64,000 nt of DNA from Bradyrhizobium sp. ISRA464 (GTDB lineage: Bacteria > Pseudomonadota > Alphaproteobacteria > Rhizobiales > Xanthobacteraceae), in contig NZ_CP094526.1 of assembly GCF_029910095.1 (NCBI RefSeq), positions 5,084,001 through 5,148,000 on the forward strand, written 5' to 3'. Shown here one piece after another: positions 53,717-62,060 of this stretch. How positions within the stretch are numbered: the stretch's first letter is position 1; every line of letters starts with the position of its first letter. Below the pieces are notes generated by a model. It saw only the letters and a list, made by a program, of their open reading frames with translations. It was not told the origin of the DNA and ran no database searches. The position numbers were made by a program, and so were the translations under genes.

Positions 53717-54178
53717 TCACCGCGCGTCATAGAAGACGTCGACAACAGTCAGCGTCAACGCAGCCTTCCGGGTCTCGACGAAGTTAATCGCACAGGCGGT
53801 TTCGACACGAACAAAGCTGCGCGTCGGCGTTACCGACAAGAATTTCGCCTGCAGGAACAGCGGTACATCTGTTCCGACGGCATGCCTGAAACGGACATGG
53901 CGATATTCCGCGACCAGGCATTTCTCGAAATGCGCAACGCTGTAGGCCTCTTGCAGAAGGCGCGGTAGCCGCACCAACAGCAGATTGCCGGGCACGATCG
54001 TGCGACCAGCCGGCAGTTCCACCTTCGCTCGCTCGACATCGGAGTGAATCCACTGGCGATCCCCGCTGAGCTCAATGAAGCGATCGACGTCGGACTGAGT
54101 CAGCGCGAATGTTTTACTCTGCAGTTCGGCGCCGACGAACGCGGCGAGGTCGGCTGGGCGATCGACACGAACCAGCAT
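53717..54178 (-). CDS. MaoC-like (R)-hydratase/dehydratase
   Basis: A 153-aa hot-dog-fold protein with FALTQSDVDRFIELSGDRQW followed by IHSD, the family's catalytic Asp-His region near residues 40-46, then LPAGRTIVPGNLLLVRLPRL. Family members hydrate enoyl-CoA. The ATG at 54178 lies 7 nt before (in + coordinates) the normal thiolase stop at 54183-54185, so the two genes are adjacent. Because of the thiolase frameshift, the thiolase frame runs into this gene and would produce a fusion if translated as written. Last gene of the bio operon. Confidence 0.82.
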   Translation of the reverse strand: MLVRVDRPADLAAFVGAELQSKTFALTQSDVDRFIELSGDRQWIHSDVERAKVELPAGRTIVPGNLLLVRLPRLLQEAYSVAHFEKCLVAEYRHVRFRHAVGTDVPLFLQAKFLSVTPTRSFVRVETACAINFVETRKAALTLTVVDVFYDAR

Positions 54179-54182
54179 GGTC

Positions 54183-55315
54183 CTACTCCACGCGGAGCAG
54201 CACAGCGGAGCCAAGTCCACCTGCTGCAGCGATCGCCGCCAGCCCGGTTGCGCCCGCATGCATCCTCTGCAATTCATGCCACGCGCGCACCACCACGATC
54301 GCCCTGATGCGCCGATCGGATGCCCCCGTGCCAAGGCTCCGCCGCCAGGATTAACGAGAGTGGGATCGAGACCGAGCCCGCGGATACAGGCCATTGCCTG
54401 AACGGCGAAGGCCTCCATGATTTCTGCGACAGAAAGTGAGGATGTGGATAGTCCCGCATGACGCAAGGCCGCGCGCGCCGCCTCGATCGGCGCCAACCCT
54501 GGACGTTCGGGATCGCCGCCCGTCCGCCCAGCACCGACGACACGGATCACGCGGGCCGAGGAATGCACGGACGCCAATGCGCGTTCCGACACCAGCAGCA
54601 CCGCAGCGGCAGCATCGGCTTCGACCGCGACGGTTGCGGCAGTCACGCCATGGGTTGAACTCCCGGCGAGAACAGGAAGTCGTGCACAGAGACCCGTAGC
54701 CAGACGACGGGCAAAAGGATCTCCCGTATGCCCTGCGACGGGTACGAATTCCTGCGCCGTGACGCCGCGTGCCAGAGCCTTGCGGTGGCTCTCGATGGCG
54801 AACGCTTCCTGGTCGCCGCGGGTGATATCCCACTCCGCCGCGAGCATTGCCGCGGCCGGAATCACGTCCGGATCACGCTCCGGCCACGGCGCGAATGGCG
54901 GTCTGTCATAAGGCTGCGCGACCTCACCTGGAACGAACGGGCGCCGAGCGCGGATTGGACTGCGGCTGAAGCTTTCGACGCCGCCCGCGACGATGGCATC
55001 GGCTTCTCCGGCCTTGATGCGCGCTGCGCCCAGCAGGATCGCATCAAGGCCTGCACAACATTGGGTGTCGATCGTGCTTGCCGGCACCTCTGCAGGCAAC
55101 CCGGCTTTGAGCGCAGCGACGCGTGCCGGGTTGCCGCCGCCATATAGCGCGTTGCCCAGGATTACCTCGTCGACTTCTGACGGTGAAAGACCGGCGTCGT
55201 CGAGCGCCGCCCGAATAGAAGCTTCAGCCAAATCAACGGCCTCCACCCTGGCAAATGCGCCGCCGCGCGGCACGACTCCCGTGCGACGCGCGGCGACGAT
55301 GAAAGCCGCGCTCAT
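54183..55315 (-). pseudogene. Thiolase (acetyl-CoA acetyltransferase family), C-terminal frameshift
   Basis: The frame from ATG 55315 has the thiolase nucleophile STIDTQCCAGLDAILLGAAR near residue 88 and the NPGGGALARGHPIGASG segment with the second-half active-site His. The sequence then leaves the correct frame at about 54301-54305: adding one base restores AIVVVRAWHELQRMHAGATG and the glycine-rich end LAAIAAAGGLGSAVLLRVE with a stop at 54183. Without it the frame loses the conserved C-terminal Cys loop and reads into the MaoC gene. One missing base in a G/C run, so mutation or base-call error. Confidence 0.82.
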
Positions 55316-56799
55316 GACAATCTCCGCGCCATCGTGCCTGCGCTCCAGACCTGACGCAGCCGGTCAAAGTCGGTTTTCCCGGAACGCGTCAGAGGCCATT
55401 CCAACACACTCGCATAGACACGCGGCACCTTGTAGAGCGGCAATAGGGCGCGCAGGTGGGAGATGAGTTCAGAGGCGACAACGGTCGCATTTGCGCGCGT
55501 GTGTATGAGCGCGATCAATCTCTCGCCGCGGCTGGCGTCAGGCGCGCCGAGCACGGCAGCGGCCGCCACCGCAGGGTGACGCTCGAGCACTCGCTCGATC
55601 TCCTCGGGGTAGACGTTCTTTCCAGACGTCACGATCTTCCTGCTGGCCCGACCGACCAAGTGCAGGAACCCCTTCGGATCAAGGAAGCCGATATCGCCGA
55701 CCGACACGGCATCGCCGTGGCGGAGCAGATCGGATGATTCACCACAAGCGTAATTCATGAACAGAAACGGGCTCTCGACGAACACAAAGCCGGTCTTGCC
55801 TGCTCGCAGCGATCGGCCGGTCCGGTCCCGGATCGTCACCACGGCGCCTGAGAAGGCGCGGCCAACCGATGTTTCGGGACTGCCCTCATCTGCCTTCGCC
55901 ACCGTCATGAAGCTGGTCTCCGAAGCGCCGTAGAATTCAGCGATACGGGCATTGGGGAACACGCGCTGCAATGGCTCGCGCTGTTCCGCCGGCAGCTTGG
56001 CCCCGGACGACAAGACCCAGCGCATCGAGACGAGCGCAGCGTTGCCCGCGGCCTTGACGATCATCTGGAACTGCGTCGGCACGGCATAGAGCACCGTAGC
56101 CTGCTCGCCTTCGATCAGGCGCACGACGGTGTCGGGCCGGAATTTTCGGCAGAGAATGACGCAGGCACCGACGTTAAGCCCATGGACGAGCGCGTAAAGG
56201 AAAAGCGAGTGGGTGAGCGTTCCGGGTGCGAGAATCACGTCCTCTGCGCCAATTCCGAACTCCTTTCCGTCATGACGAAAGCTCTCGGTCCATGATCGAT
56301 GATGACGGCGGTAGCCTTTGGGGAGGCCGGTCGATCCGGAGGTAAAGCCAACGTAGAACGGCCTCAGCCCATCCGGCTCGGAGACTGAGATTGCTTCGAC
56401 CGCGGCGCTGAGGATCGTCGCGAGCTGTGTGAAGGACGACAGGGCATCGGTAAGAATGATCGCTCTGTCTCCGGCGAACCGAACATCGAAGCTGATGAGC
56501 AGCGCGGGCGACAACTGCACCAGGATCGCGCGTGTCATCTCGGCCGGCCAATCAGGATCCAGCACCTGTGCCTCGCGCCCCGCGCGCGCGACGGCAAGAA
56601 ACAGAAGGGCAAGTGCGGGACCGGTCGGCAGATGCAGCGCGACGCCACCGCCCTCCGGAGTCGCGGCGGCAATGAAGCCGGCCAATCGATTGATCTCTTG
56701 GTCGAGACGCCGCCAGGATATCCGCTGCTCCTCGAACACCAGCGCATCGCGGTCCGGCGTCCGCGCGGCATGATACGACAGCGGCTCCGTGATGCTCAC
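55312..56799 (-). CDS. Acyl-CoA synthetase (AMP-forming)
   Basis: A 495-aa ANL-superfamily ligase activating a carboxylic acid through acyl-AMP to acyl-CoA. Motifs in order: FYVGFTSGSTGLPKGYRRHH (P-loop, near 150), FYGASETS (near 290), GDIGFLDPKGFLHLVGRASR then KIVTSGKNVYPEEIE (A7-A8, near 370-400), and the catalytic Lys in RSGKTDFDR at the end. The start overlaps bioY and the end overlaps the thiolase by 4 nt each. The substrate is not readable; context suggests a biotin- or pimelate-like acid. Confidence 0.9.
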   Translation of the reverse strand: MSITEPLSYHAARTPDRDALVFEEQRISWRRLDQEINRLAGFIAAATPEGGGVALHLPTGPALALLFLAVARAGREAQVLDPDWPAEMTRAILVQLSPALLISFDVRFAGDRAIILTDALSSFTQLATILSAAVEAISVSEPDGLRPFYVGFTSGSTGLPKGYRRHHRSWTESFRHDGKEFGIGAEDVILAPGTLTHSLFLYALVHGLNVGACVILCRKFRPDTVVRLIEGEQATVLYAVPTQFQMIVKAAGNAALVSMRWVLSSGAKLPAEQREPLQRVFPNARIAEFYGASETSFMTVAKADEGSPETSVGRAFSGAVVTIRDRTGRSLRAGKTGFVFVESPFLFMNYACGESSDLLRHGDAVSVGDIGFLDPKGFLHLVGRASRKIVTSGKNVYPEEIERVLERHPAVAAAAVLGAPDASRGERLIALIHTRANATVVASELISHLRALLPLYKVPRVYASVLEWPLTRSGKTDFDRLRQVWSAGTMARRLS

Positions 56800-57353
56800 G
56801 TGCGATGTCCGAGAGCGGCCGGATAGGCCTGTTCGGCGGCCTTGGTCAGGAACGCCGCAGCGAGCACCTTTACAAAGTCACCCGGCAAGAACACTGAGGT
56901 GGCCAGCATCGCCTGCAATGCTCCCATATGCGCCACGATCATGAGACCGACGATACCGCAGGCATAGACGACGACGATTCCGCCGGTCATCGCGGCTGCG
57001 AATGCTGCGGCAAACACTGGCACTTTGGTGAGGCGCTGCATGACGACACCGGTGATGAAAGCGCCGGGGATCCAGCCCAGCAGGAAGCCTGTGGAAGGAG
57101 CGAAGAACACGCCGAGCCCGCCTCGGCCACCCGCCAGAAGCGGGGCGCCAAGCGCAACAACGAGCAGCAGCAACAACACGGCTAGCGCGCCCTGGCGCGG
57201 ACCGAGCACGATCCCGGCAAGCATCACACCGAGCGTCTGCGCGGTGATCGGCACGCCGCCAGCCAGGGGGAGATGAAACGTCGGCAGCAGGCCGAGCACC
57301 GCGATCATGGCCGCGAGCAGCGAGATTCGAGCAATGGCGCGAGAATCCATCAA
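56796..57353 (-). CDS. bioY: Biotin transporter substrate-binding component BioY
   Basis: A 185-aa membrane S-component of an ECF biotin importer. It has six predicted helices, with GGVPITAQTLGVMLAGIVLG then GPRQGALAV and GRGGLGVFFAPSTGFLLGWI, the BioY signatures for biotin binding. It overlaps bioN and the acyl-CoA synthetase gene by 4 nt. Confidence 0.95.
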   Translation of the reverse strand: MMDSRAIARISLLAAMIAVLGLLPTFHLPLAGGVPITAQTLGVMLAGIVLGPRQGALAVLLLLLVVALGAPLLAGGRGGLGVFFAPSTGFLLGWIPGAFITGVVMQRLTKVPVFAAAFAAAMTGGIVVVYACGIVGLMIVAHMGALQAMLATSVFLPGDFVKVLAAAFLTKAAEQAYPAALGHRT

Positions 57354-57973
57354 CGTGATCCTTTGGGTTGGCGATCTGCGCGGCCATAGCCGCGCGTATC
57401 AAGGGCGTCGGCGACGTGGTCCGCAAGTCGCAGTGTTTCGATTAGGAACAGGACAACAATGCGAAGCGGAACGCGTCGTTGTGACCGCGACCGCCACGCC
57501 TCTTCGCGTGCGTGCCAGTTGGCCAGCAGCACCGGAATGAAACGCAGCACCAGCGCGACCGATAGCGCGATCTTTCGAGAGTTGACGCCCAGCGGGCGAA
57601 GCAGCCGAAACAACGGCTCGACGGCATCCATCAATGCCGACATCGTCGTCGTCACTGTGACCAGATCGGCGACGAGCACCATGACCAGGAGCCGCAGCAC
57701 CACGCTCGCCCCCTCGTCCCACTGGCTGAATAAGCCCTGCAAACCACCGACGATCGCGAGCAGCGGAACGATCGGCTTCAGCAGGCTGAGCCGCCGCACG
57801 GCATCGCGGCCGAGCGCCGCATAAACGCCGACGACGACAGCAAGGCAGAGCGCGAGAAGCCGCCAGTCCTGCATCGGCAACAGCGCCATGCTCATGCCTG
57901 CGACCGCGCAGAGCTTGAGACCCGCCGGAAGCCGATGCAGCCACGTCACGCGGGAAAGATACCCGCCCATCAT
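57350..57973 (-). CDS. bioN: Energy-coupling factor transmembrane protein BioN
   Basis: A 207-aa T-component. It has five predicted helices and the coupling-helix signatures, first with SALMDAVEPLFRLLRPLGVN and then LADHVADALDTRGYG (an A-R/T-G motif near the C-terminus). It connects BioM to BioY. Overlaps both neighbours by 4 nt. Confidence 0.92.
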   Translation of the reverse strand: MMGGYLSRVTWLHRLPAGLKLCAVAGMSMALLPMQDWRLLALCLAVVVGVYAALGRDAVRRLSLLKPIVPLLAIVGGLQGLFSQWDEGASVVLRLLVMVLVADLVTVTTTMSALMDAVEPLFRLLRPLGVNSRKIALSVALVLRFIPVLLANWHAREEAWRSRSQRRVPLRIVVLFLIETLRLADHVADALDTRGYGRADRQPKGSR

Positions 57974-58773
57974 GCCGCGCCGCTCTCCAGCATCAACGCG
58001 CCCCGCGCGGCGGCATGCGCTCGGTAATCTGGAAGCACCTGCGAAGGCGTGCCGTCAGCCCTCACCTGGCCCTTCTCCAGCCAGATCACACGGTCGAAGT
58101 CACGCAGCAGATCGAGGTCATGACTCGCCATGACGATCTGCTGCGGCAACCGCGCAAGCCTTGCCGACAGCGACAGCCGCGTCGGCAGGTCGAGGCTGGA
58201 AAATGGTTCGTCGAGCAGCAATATCCTCGGTTCAGTCGCGAGGATCGCCAGGATGCAGACGAGTTGCTTCTGTCCCTCCGACAGGTCGTGGATCGCGCGA
58301 TCGATCCAGCCGGCGCAGCCATGATCGGCCAGTAGATCGCTCGCCGCCTGCCTGGCCTGAGCCGCCGTCTGACCACTCTCGATCAGGCCGAAGGCGACTT
58401 CTTCGCCGACGGTCGGGAAGATGATTTGATGGTCCGGATTCTGGAACACGAATCCGACATCGAGATGCAGTTCCCTGCCCGCCTGCGTCGTGCGACGTCC
58501 GTTGACGACCACCTCGCCGCGTTGGGGCGACAGCAGGCCGTTGGCGAGGCGCAACAACGTGCTCTTGCCGGAGCCGTTGTCGCCGACAAGACCAATTCTC
58601 CGCTCACGCAGGTCGAGCGACAGGCCGTCAAAAATCCGGTTACCTCCTCGACCGAGGGAAACTTGATCGAACACGGCTCCGACAGACGGTGCCGCACGGC
58701 AAGGCTCCGCCCCATTGCCCGGCTGCACGCCACCGGGGCTGCGCTTTGACCGCAAAATATCGAGCAATCCCAT
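57970..58773 (-). CDS. bioM: Energy-coupling factor ATPase BioM
   Basis: A 267-aa ABC ATPase: Walker A GDNGSGKSTLLRLANG near residue 72, Q-loop VGFVFQNPDHQIIFPTV, signature DLSEGQKQLVCILAILAT, Walker B RILLLDEPFSSLDLP, and H-loop MASHDLDLLRDFDR. The frame continues to 58989, but ATG 58773 gives a normal N-terminus apart from about 45 extra residues before the ABC domain. First gene of the operon bioM-bioN-bioY-ligase-thiolase-maoC. No BioR-type TTATMKATAA box was seen upstream. Confidence 0.92.
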   Translation of the reverse strand: MGLLDILRSKRSPGGVQPGNGAEPCRAAPSVGAVFDQVSLGRGGNRIFDGLSLDLRERRIGLVGDNGSGKSTLLRLANGLLSPQRGEVVVNGRRTTQAGRELHLDVGFVFQNPDHQIIFPTVGEEVAFGLIESGQTAAQARQAASDLLADHGCAGWIDRAIHDLSEGQKQLVCILAILATEPRILLLDEPFSSLDLPTRLSLSARLARLPQQIVMASHDLDLLRDFDRVIWLEKGQVRADGTPSQVLPDYRAHAAARGALMLESGAA

Positions 58774-59003
58774 ATGTTTCCGGCCGTTCTCAAAGCCCGC
58801 GTCGCAGGACAGGAAGCCCGCTACCAGCCACCAGTAGCCCGTGCGTGCCGAAAACTCCACCCGGCCGAATGAGTGACAGATACGTGGGATCTGAGCGGGT
58901 TTGCCCGATCTATGGGTATTGGAGAACGGGAGACACCTGGCGCTCGGGCTCACCTCAGGCCATGGGCGGAGGCGCTCCACGGAGACCAAGTTACCGTCAG
59001 CGG

Positions 59004-60251
59004 CTAGAGGTCCTTCTCGGCCAGCTTGCGAAACTCGTCAGGCACCGAACGAGAGACACCAAGTGCCACCGAGCCATATCCGATCGCATCCCATCCGAAG
59101 CGATCGCGGATCTTGTCGATGGCACAGTCTGCCGCCCAACGGGCCAAGCCAAGCCTGCTTCCGGGGCGACGCGCCTGATCTGCAAGCCCAAACGGGAGTT
59201 CGAGTTCGAGATCCCAGTGCTCCTCGAGATGCGATACGGAGATCGCCAACAATGAGATCATCTTCTCGTCCGGGTGATCCGCCAGGATCGCACGCACCAA
59301 TTCCTCGGCGAGCTCAGCGAGGATCATGGTGGCTGAGATCGGCGCATCGAGCGTTGTCGAACGCGTCACCGAGCTTAAGTCTGCGAAACGCACGCGTACC
59401 GTGACCGTTCGGCCGGGTCTGGACTTCGCCCGGAGCCGCGTCGCGACGCGGTCCGCGAGGTGAAGCAGGGTCGGCCGGATAACCCGCTCAATGGCGGGCT
59501 TCTTGCCGATCGCCGACTGCGCCCCGGCTGATCGGGCCCGATGGTGAGGTTTGAGCTGCCGGGGATCGCGATTCCAGGCCAGCTCCGAGAGCTTCTGTCC
59601 CGCCGCCGGTCCGAGCAATCGCTCGAGCGACCAGCCGGGCAGCCTGGCAAGTTGCCCAATCGTCGACACGCCGATCGCAGCCAGCCGTGCCTTGGTGACT
59701 GGTCCCACGCCCCACATCAGCTCGACCGACAGCTCGTGCAGGAATTCCAGCTCAGTGTCGGGATCGACAACCACGAGCCCGTCAGGCTTGGCGACTTGCG
59801 AGGCGATCTTGGCCAGGTGCTTGGTGCGCGCGACACCCACGGAGATCGGAAGGCCAAGCTCGGTGCGCACGCGCCAGCGGATCGCCGCTGCGATTTCGGC
59901 GGGCGCACCGAACAGATGGGTGCAGCCCGCAACGTCGGCAAACGCCTCATCGATCGAAATGCGCTCGACGAGCGGCGTGAAATCGCCGATCACCTTGATG
60001 GCGGCGTCACCCAGCCGCTGGTAGTCCTTGAAATGGCCGCCGACAAAGGTGAGCTGCGGACACAGCTCGCGCGCCTGCCGTCCCGGCATGCCGCCACGAA
60101 TCCCGAATGCCCTTGCTTCGTAGGAAGCGGCAAGCACAACACCGCCGCCGACGGCGATGGGCTTGCCACGCAGGGATGGGTTCAGCAGTTGCTCAACCGA
60201 CGCGTAAAACGCATCCAGGTCTGCGTGGAGGATGGTGCCTGCTGATGCCAT
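59004..60251 (-). CDS. dinB: DNA polymerase IV (Y-family)
   Basis: A 415-aa translesion polymerase. Motifs: ILHADLDAFYASVEQLLNPS (catalytic Asp pair), VVLAASYEARAFGIRGGMPG, and ERISIDEAFADVAGCTHLFG (third metal-site Asp/Glu). The helix-hairpin-helix GVGPVTKARLAAIGVSTIGQ and the little-finger domain follow. A beta-clamp-binding peptide is probably near the C-terminal tail ending FRKLAEKDL. A LexA box lies 68 nt upstream of the ATG, so SOS induction is expected. Confidence 0.95.
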   Translation of the reverse strand: MASAGTILHADLDAFYASVEQLLNPSLRGKPIAVGGGVVLAASYEARAFGIRGGMPGRQARELCPQLTFVGGHFKDYQRLGDAAIKVIGDFTPLVERISIDEAFADVAGCTHLFGAPAEIAAAIRWRVRTELGLPISVGVARTKHLAKIASQVAKPDGLVVVDPDTELEFLHELSVELMWGVGPVTKARLAAIGVSTIGQLARLPGWSLERLLGPAAGQKLSELAWNRDPRQLKPHHRARSAGAQSAIGKKPAIERVIRPTLLHLADRVATRLRAKSRPGRTVTVRVRFADLSSVTRSTTLDAPISATMILAELAEELVRAILADHPDEKMISLLAISVSHLEEHWDLELELPFGLADQARRPGSRLGLARWAADCAIDKIRDRFGWDAIGYGSVALGVSRSVPDEFRKLAEKDL

Positions 60252-60318
60252 CCCAACCGTTCACCTGCGACGTCTGACCAAAACTTGATGCCGTTGCGAT
60301 ACGTCACGATTGACATGA

Positions 60319-60333
60319 GAACAAAATAGGAAC
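60319..60333. promoter_or_regulatory. LexA (SOS) box, GAAC-N7-GAAC
   Basis: GAAC-AAAATAG-GAAC is an exact match to the alphaproteobacterial LexA operator (read GTTC-N7-GTTC on the minus strand). It lies between dinB (start 60251) and the small gene at 60367 and could control both. Confidence 0.9.
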
Positions 60334-60366
60334 ATCCTGAGAGCCGGTCAATCGGGAATCTTGGGC

Positions 60367-60576
60367 ATGTCGGCCGTTTCGAAGACGCTGCAAAGACGCG
60401 ACCCGCTGGATACGGCGGCCGATCAAGTGATCGCGGCGTGCGACGGCGACCCTCGTGCCGCAGTCCGCGCACTGATCGTCGCCAAGGGACTTCTCGAGGC
60501 CGAACTGCAGGACATATGCGCAGTACCCTCGGAGAGACACACTCGCGGCCGAAGCACGCGGCGTGAGCAGGACTAA
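60367..60576 (+). CDS. Small conserved protein divergent from dinB
   Basis: A 69-aa predicted cytoplasmic protein with DTAADQVIAACDGDPRAAVR followed by ALIVAKGLLEAELQ, a pattern I recall as conserved in rhizobia next to dinB. The tail is basic (RHTRGRSTRREQD). I use ATG 60367; a TTG at 60361 is in frame. The LexA box 34 nt upstream suggests SOS induction. Function unknown. Confidence 0.7.
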   Translation: MSAVSKTLQRRDPLDTAADQVIAACDGDPRAAVRALIVAKGLLEAELQDICAVPSERHTRGRSTRREQD

Positions 60577-60745
60577 GCCTCGCATAAGCGCGCATTTTCC
60601 TTCGGGCGGCATCTGATCGATTTTGCTGGTTGAACTGAGGTGTCGAAGCGTCGCCATGGCGCAGAGCGCCATGCTCGGGAAGAGGTTGTCGCGGGCAAGT
60701 GACTCCTGCAGTAGACACCCCGATATCCAACACTCGAGAGCGGAA

Positions 60746-61969
60746 ATGACCTGGACCAAAGCTTCACCATCTACACTGCTGATTGCGCTCGGCGCTTCCC
60801 TTTTCTTCGCGGCAAGTACGGCCCGCGCAGAAGATGGCGTATTGCGAGTCGGTATCATCACCGACATGAGCGGGCAGTATTCCGATGGCAACGGCACCGG
60901 CTCCGTCGTCGCGGCGCAAATGGCTGCCGAAGAAATCGGCGGCACGGTAGCGGGGCGCCGAATCGAGATCATATCGGCCGATCACCAGAACAAGCCCGAC
61001 GTGGCTGCCGGAATCGTGCGCAGCTGGATCGATACCAAGGGCGTCGATGTGATCGCCGAGGGTGTGAATTCAGCCGTAGCACTCGCCATCCAGACCGTGA
61101 CCCGTGAGCGCAAGAAGCTGTTCCTGATTTCGGGCTCCGGCTCGTCGGAGCTCACCGGCAAGCAATGTTCCCCAACCAGTGTGCAATGGACCTACGACAC
61201 CTATGCCTCCTCGAACGCGACCGCCAAGGCCGTGGTCGCGCGCGGTGGTACGCCGTGGTTTTTCCTCACCGCGGATTATGCGTTCGGCCAGGCGCTGGAG
61301 CGCGACGCGAGCAAGGCGGTGACTGCTGCCGGCGGCAAGGTGCTGGGCGCGGTCCGGCATCCCTTCGACACCGCGGATTTCTCGTCATTCCTGCTGCAGG
61401 CGCAATCGTCCGGGGCCAAGATCCTGGCGCTCGCCAATGCCGGCTCCGACTTCCGCAACGCGGTCGCTCAGGGCGATGAGTTCAATATCCGCGAGAGCAT
61501 GCAGGTCGTTGCGCTGCAGGTGACGCTCACGGACGTGCCGGCACTCGGTCTGCAGCATGCGCACGATCTCCTGTTCACGGACTCCTTCTATTGGGATCGC
61601 ACGCCCGAGACCCGGGCATTCTCGCAGGAGTTCTTCAAGCGGCACGGAGCGATGCCGACGGCCTACCAGGCCGGCGTGAATTCGGCGCTGCGGCACTATT
61701 TCAAGGCGGTGGCTGCCACCAACTCGGTCGATCCGGAAACGGTGATTGCGCAAATGCGCAAGACGCCGGTCAATGATTTCTTCGCTCAGGGCGGCGTCGT
61801 GCGCGAGGATGGCCGGATGGTACACGACATGTACCTGATGCGTATCAAGAAGCCGGAGGAGTCCAAGAGCAAGTGGGATCTGTACGAGTACCTCGCGACC
61901 ATCCCCGGCGATCAGGCATTCCGTCCGCTCAGTGAAGGCGGCTGCCCCTACATCACCAAGGCGCAGTGA
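60746..61969 (+). CDS. ABC transporter substrate-binding protein, Leu/Ile/Val-type
   Basis: A 407-aa periplasmic binding protein. The ATG at 60746 has GAGAGCGGAA immediately upstream and begins a signal peptide (LLIALGASLFFAASTARAED). The mature start is VLRVGIITDMSGQYSDGNGT; shared blocks are RIEIISADHQNKPDVAAGIV and FFLTADYAFGQALERDASKA. C-terminal end AFRPLSEGGCPYITKAQ shows a Cys common to this subfamily. Third intact copy in the window; no transporter genes adjacent. Ligand unknown. Confidence 0.92.
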   Translation: MTWTKASPSTLLIALGASLFFAASTARAEDGVLRVGIITDMSGQYSDGNGTGSVVAAQMAAEEIGGTVAGRRIEIISADHQNKPDVAAGIVRSWIDTKGVDVIAEGVNSAVALAIQTVTRERKKLFLISGSGSSELTGKQCSPTSVQWTYDTYASSNATAKAVVARGGTPWFFLTADYAFGQALERDASKAVTAAGGKVLGAVRHPFDTADFSSFLLQAQSSGAKILALANAGSDFRNAVAQGDEFNIRESMQVVALQVTLTDVPALGLQHAHDLLFTDSFYWDRTPETRAFSQEFFKRHGAMPTAYQAGVNSALRHYFKAVAATNSVDPETVIAQMRKTPVNDFFAQGGVVREDGRMVHDMYLMRIKKPEESKSKWDLYEYLATIPGDQAFRPLSEGGCPYITKAQ

Positions 61970-62060
61970 CGGTGTCGTATGCCAAGCGCATGGCGGGGAC
62001 GATTTCCTCGCCCGCGCAGCTCTGCTGGGCTACGCCGGAGCTTCCATGAATGGCCTCCGC

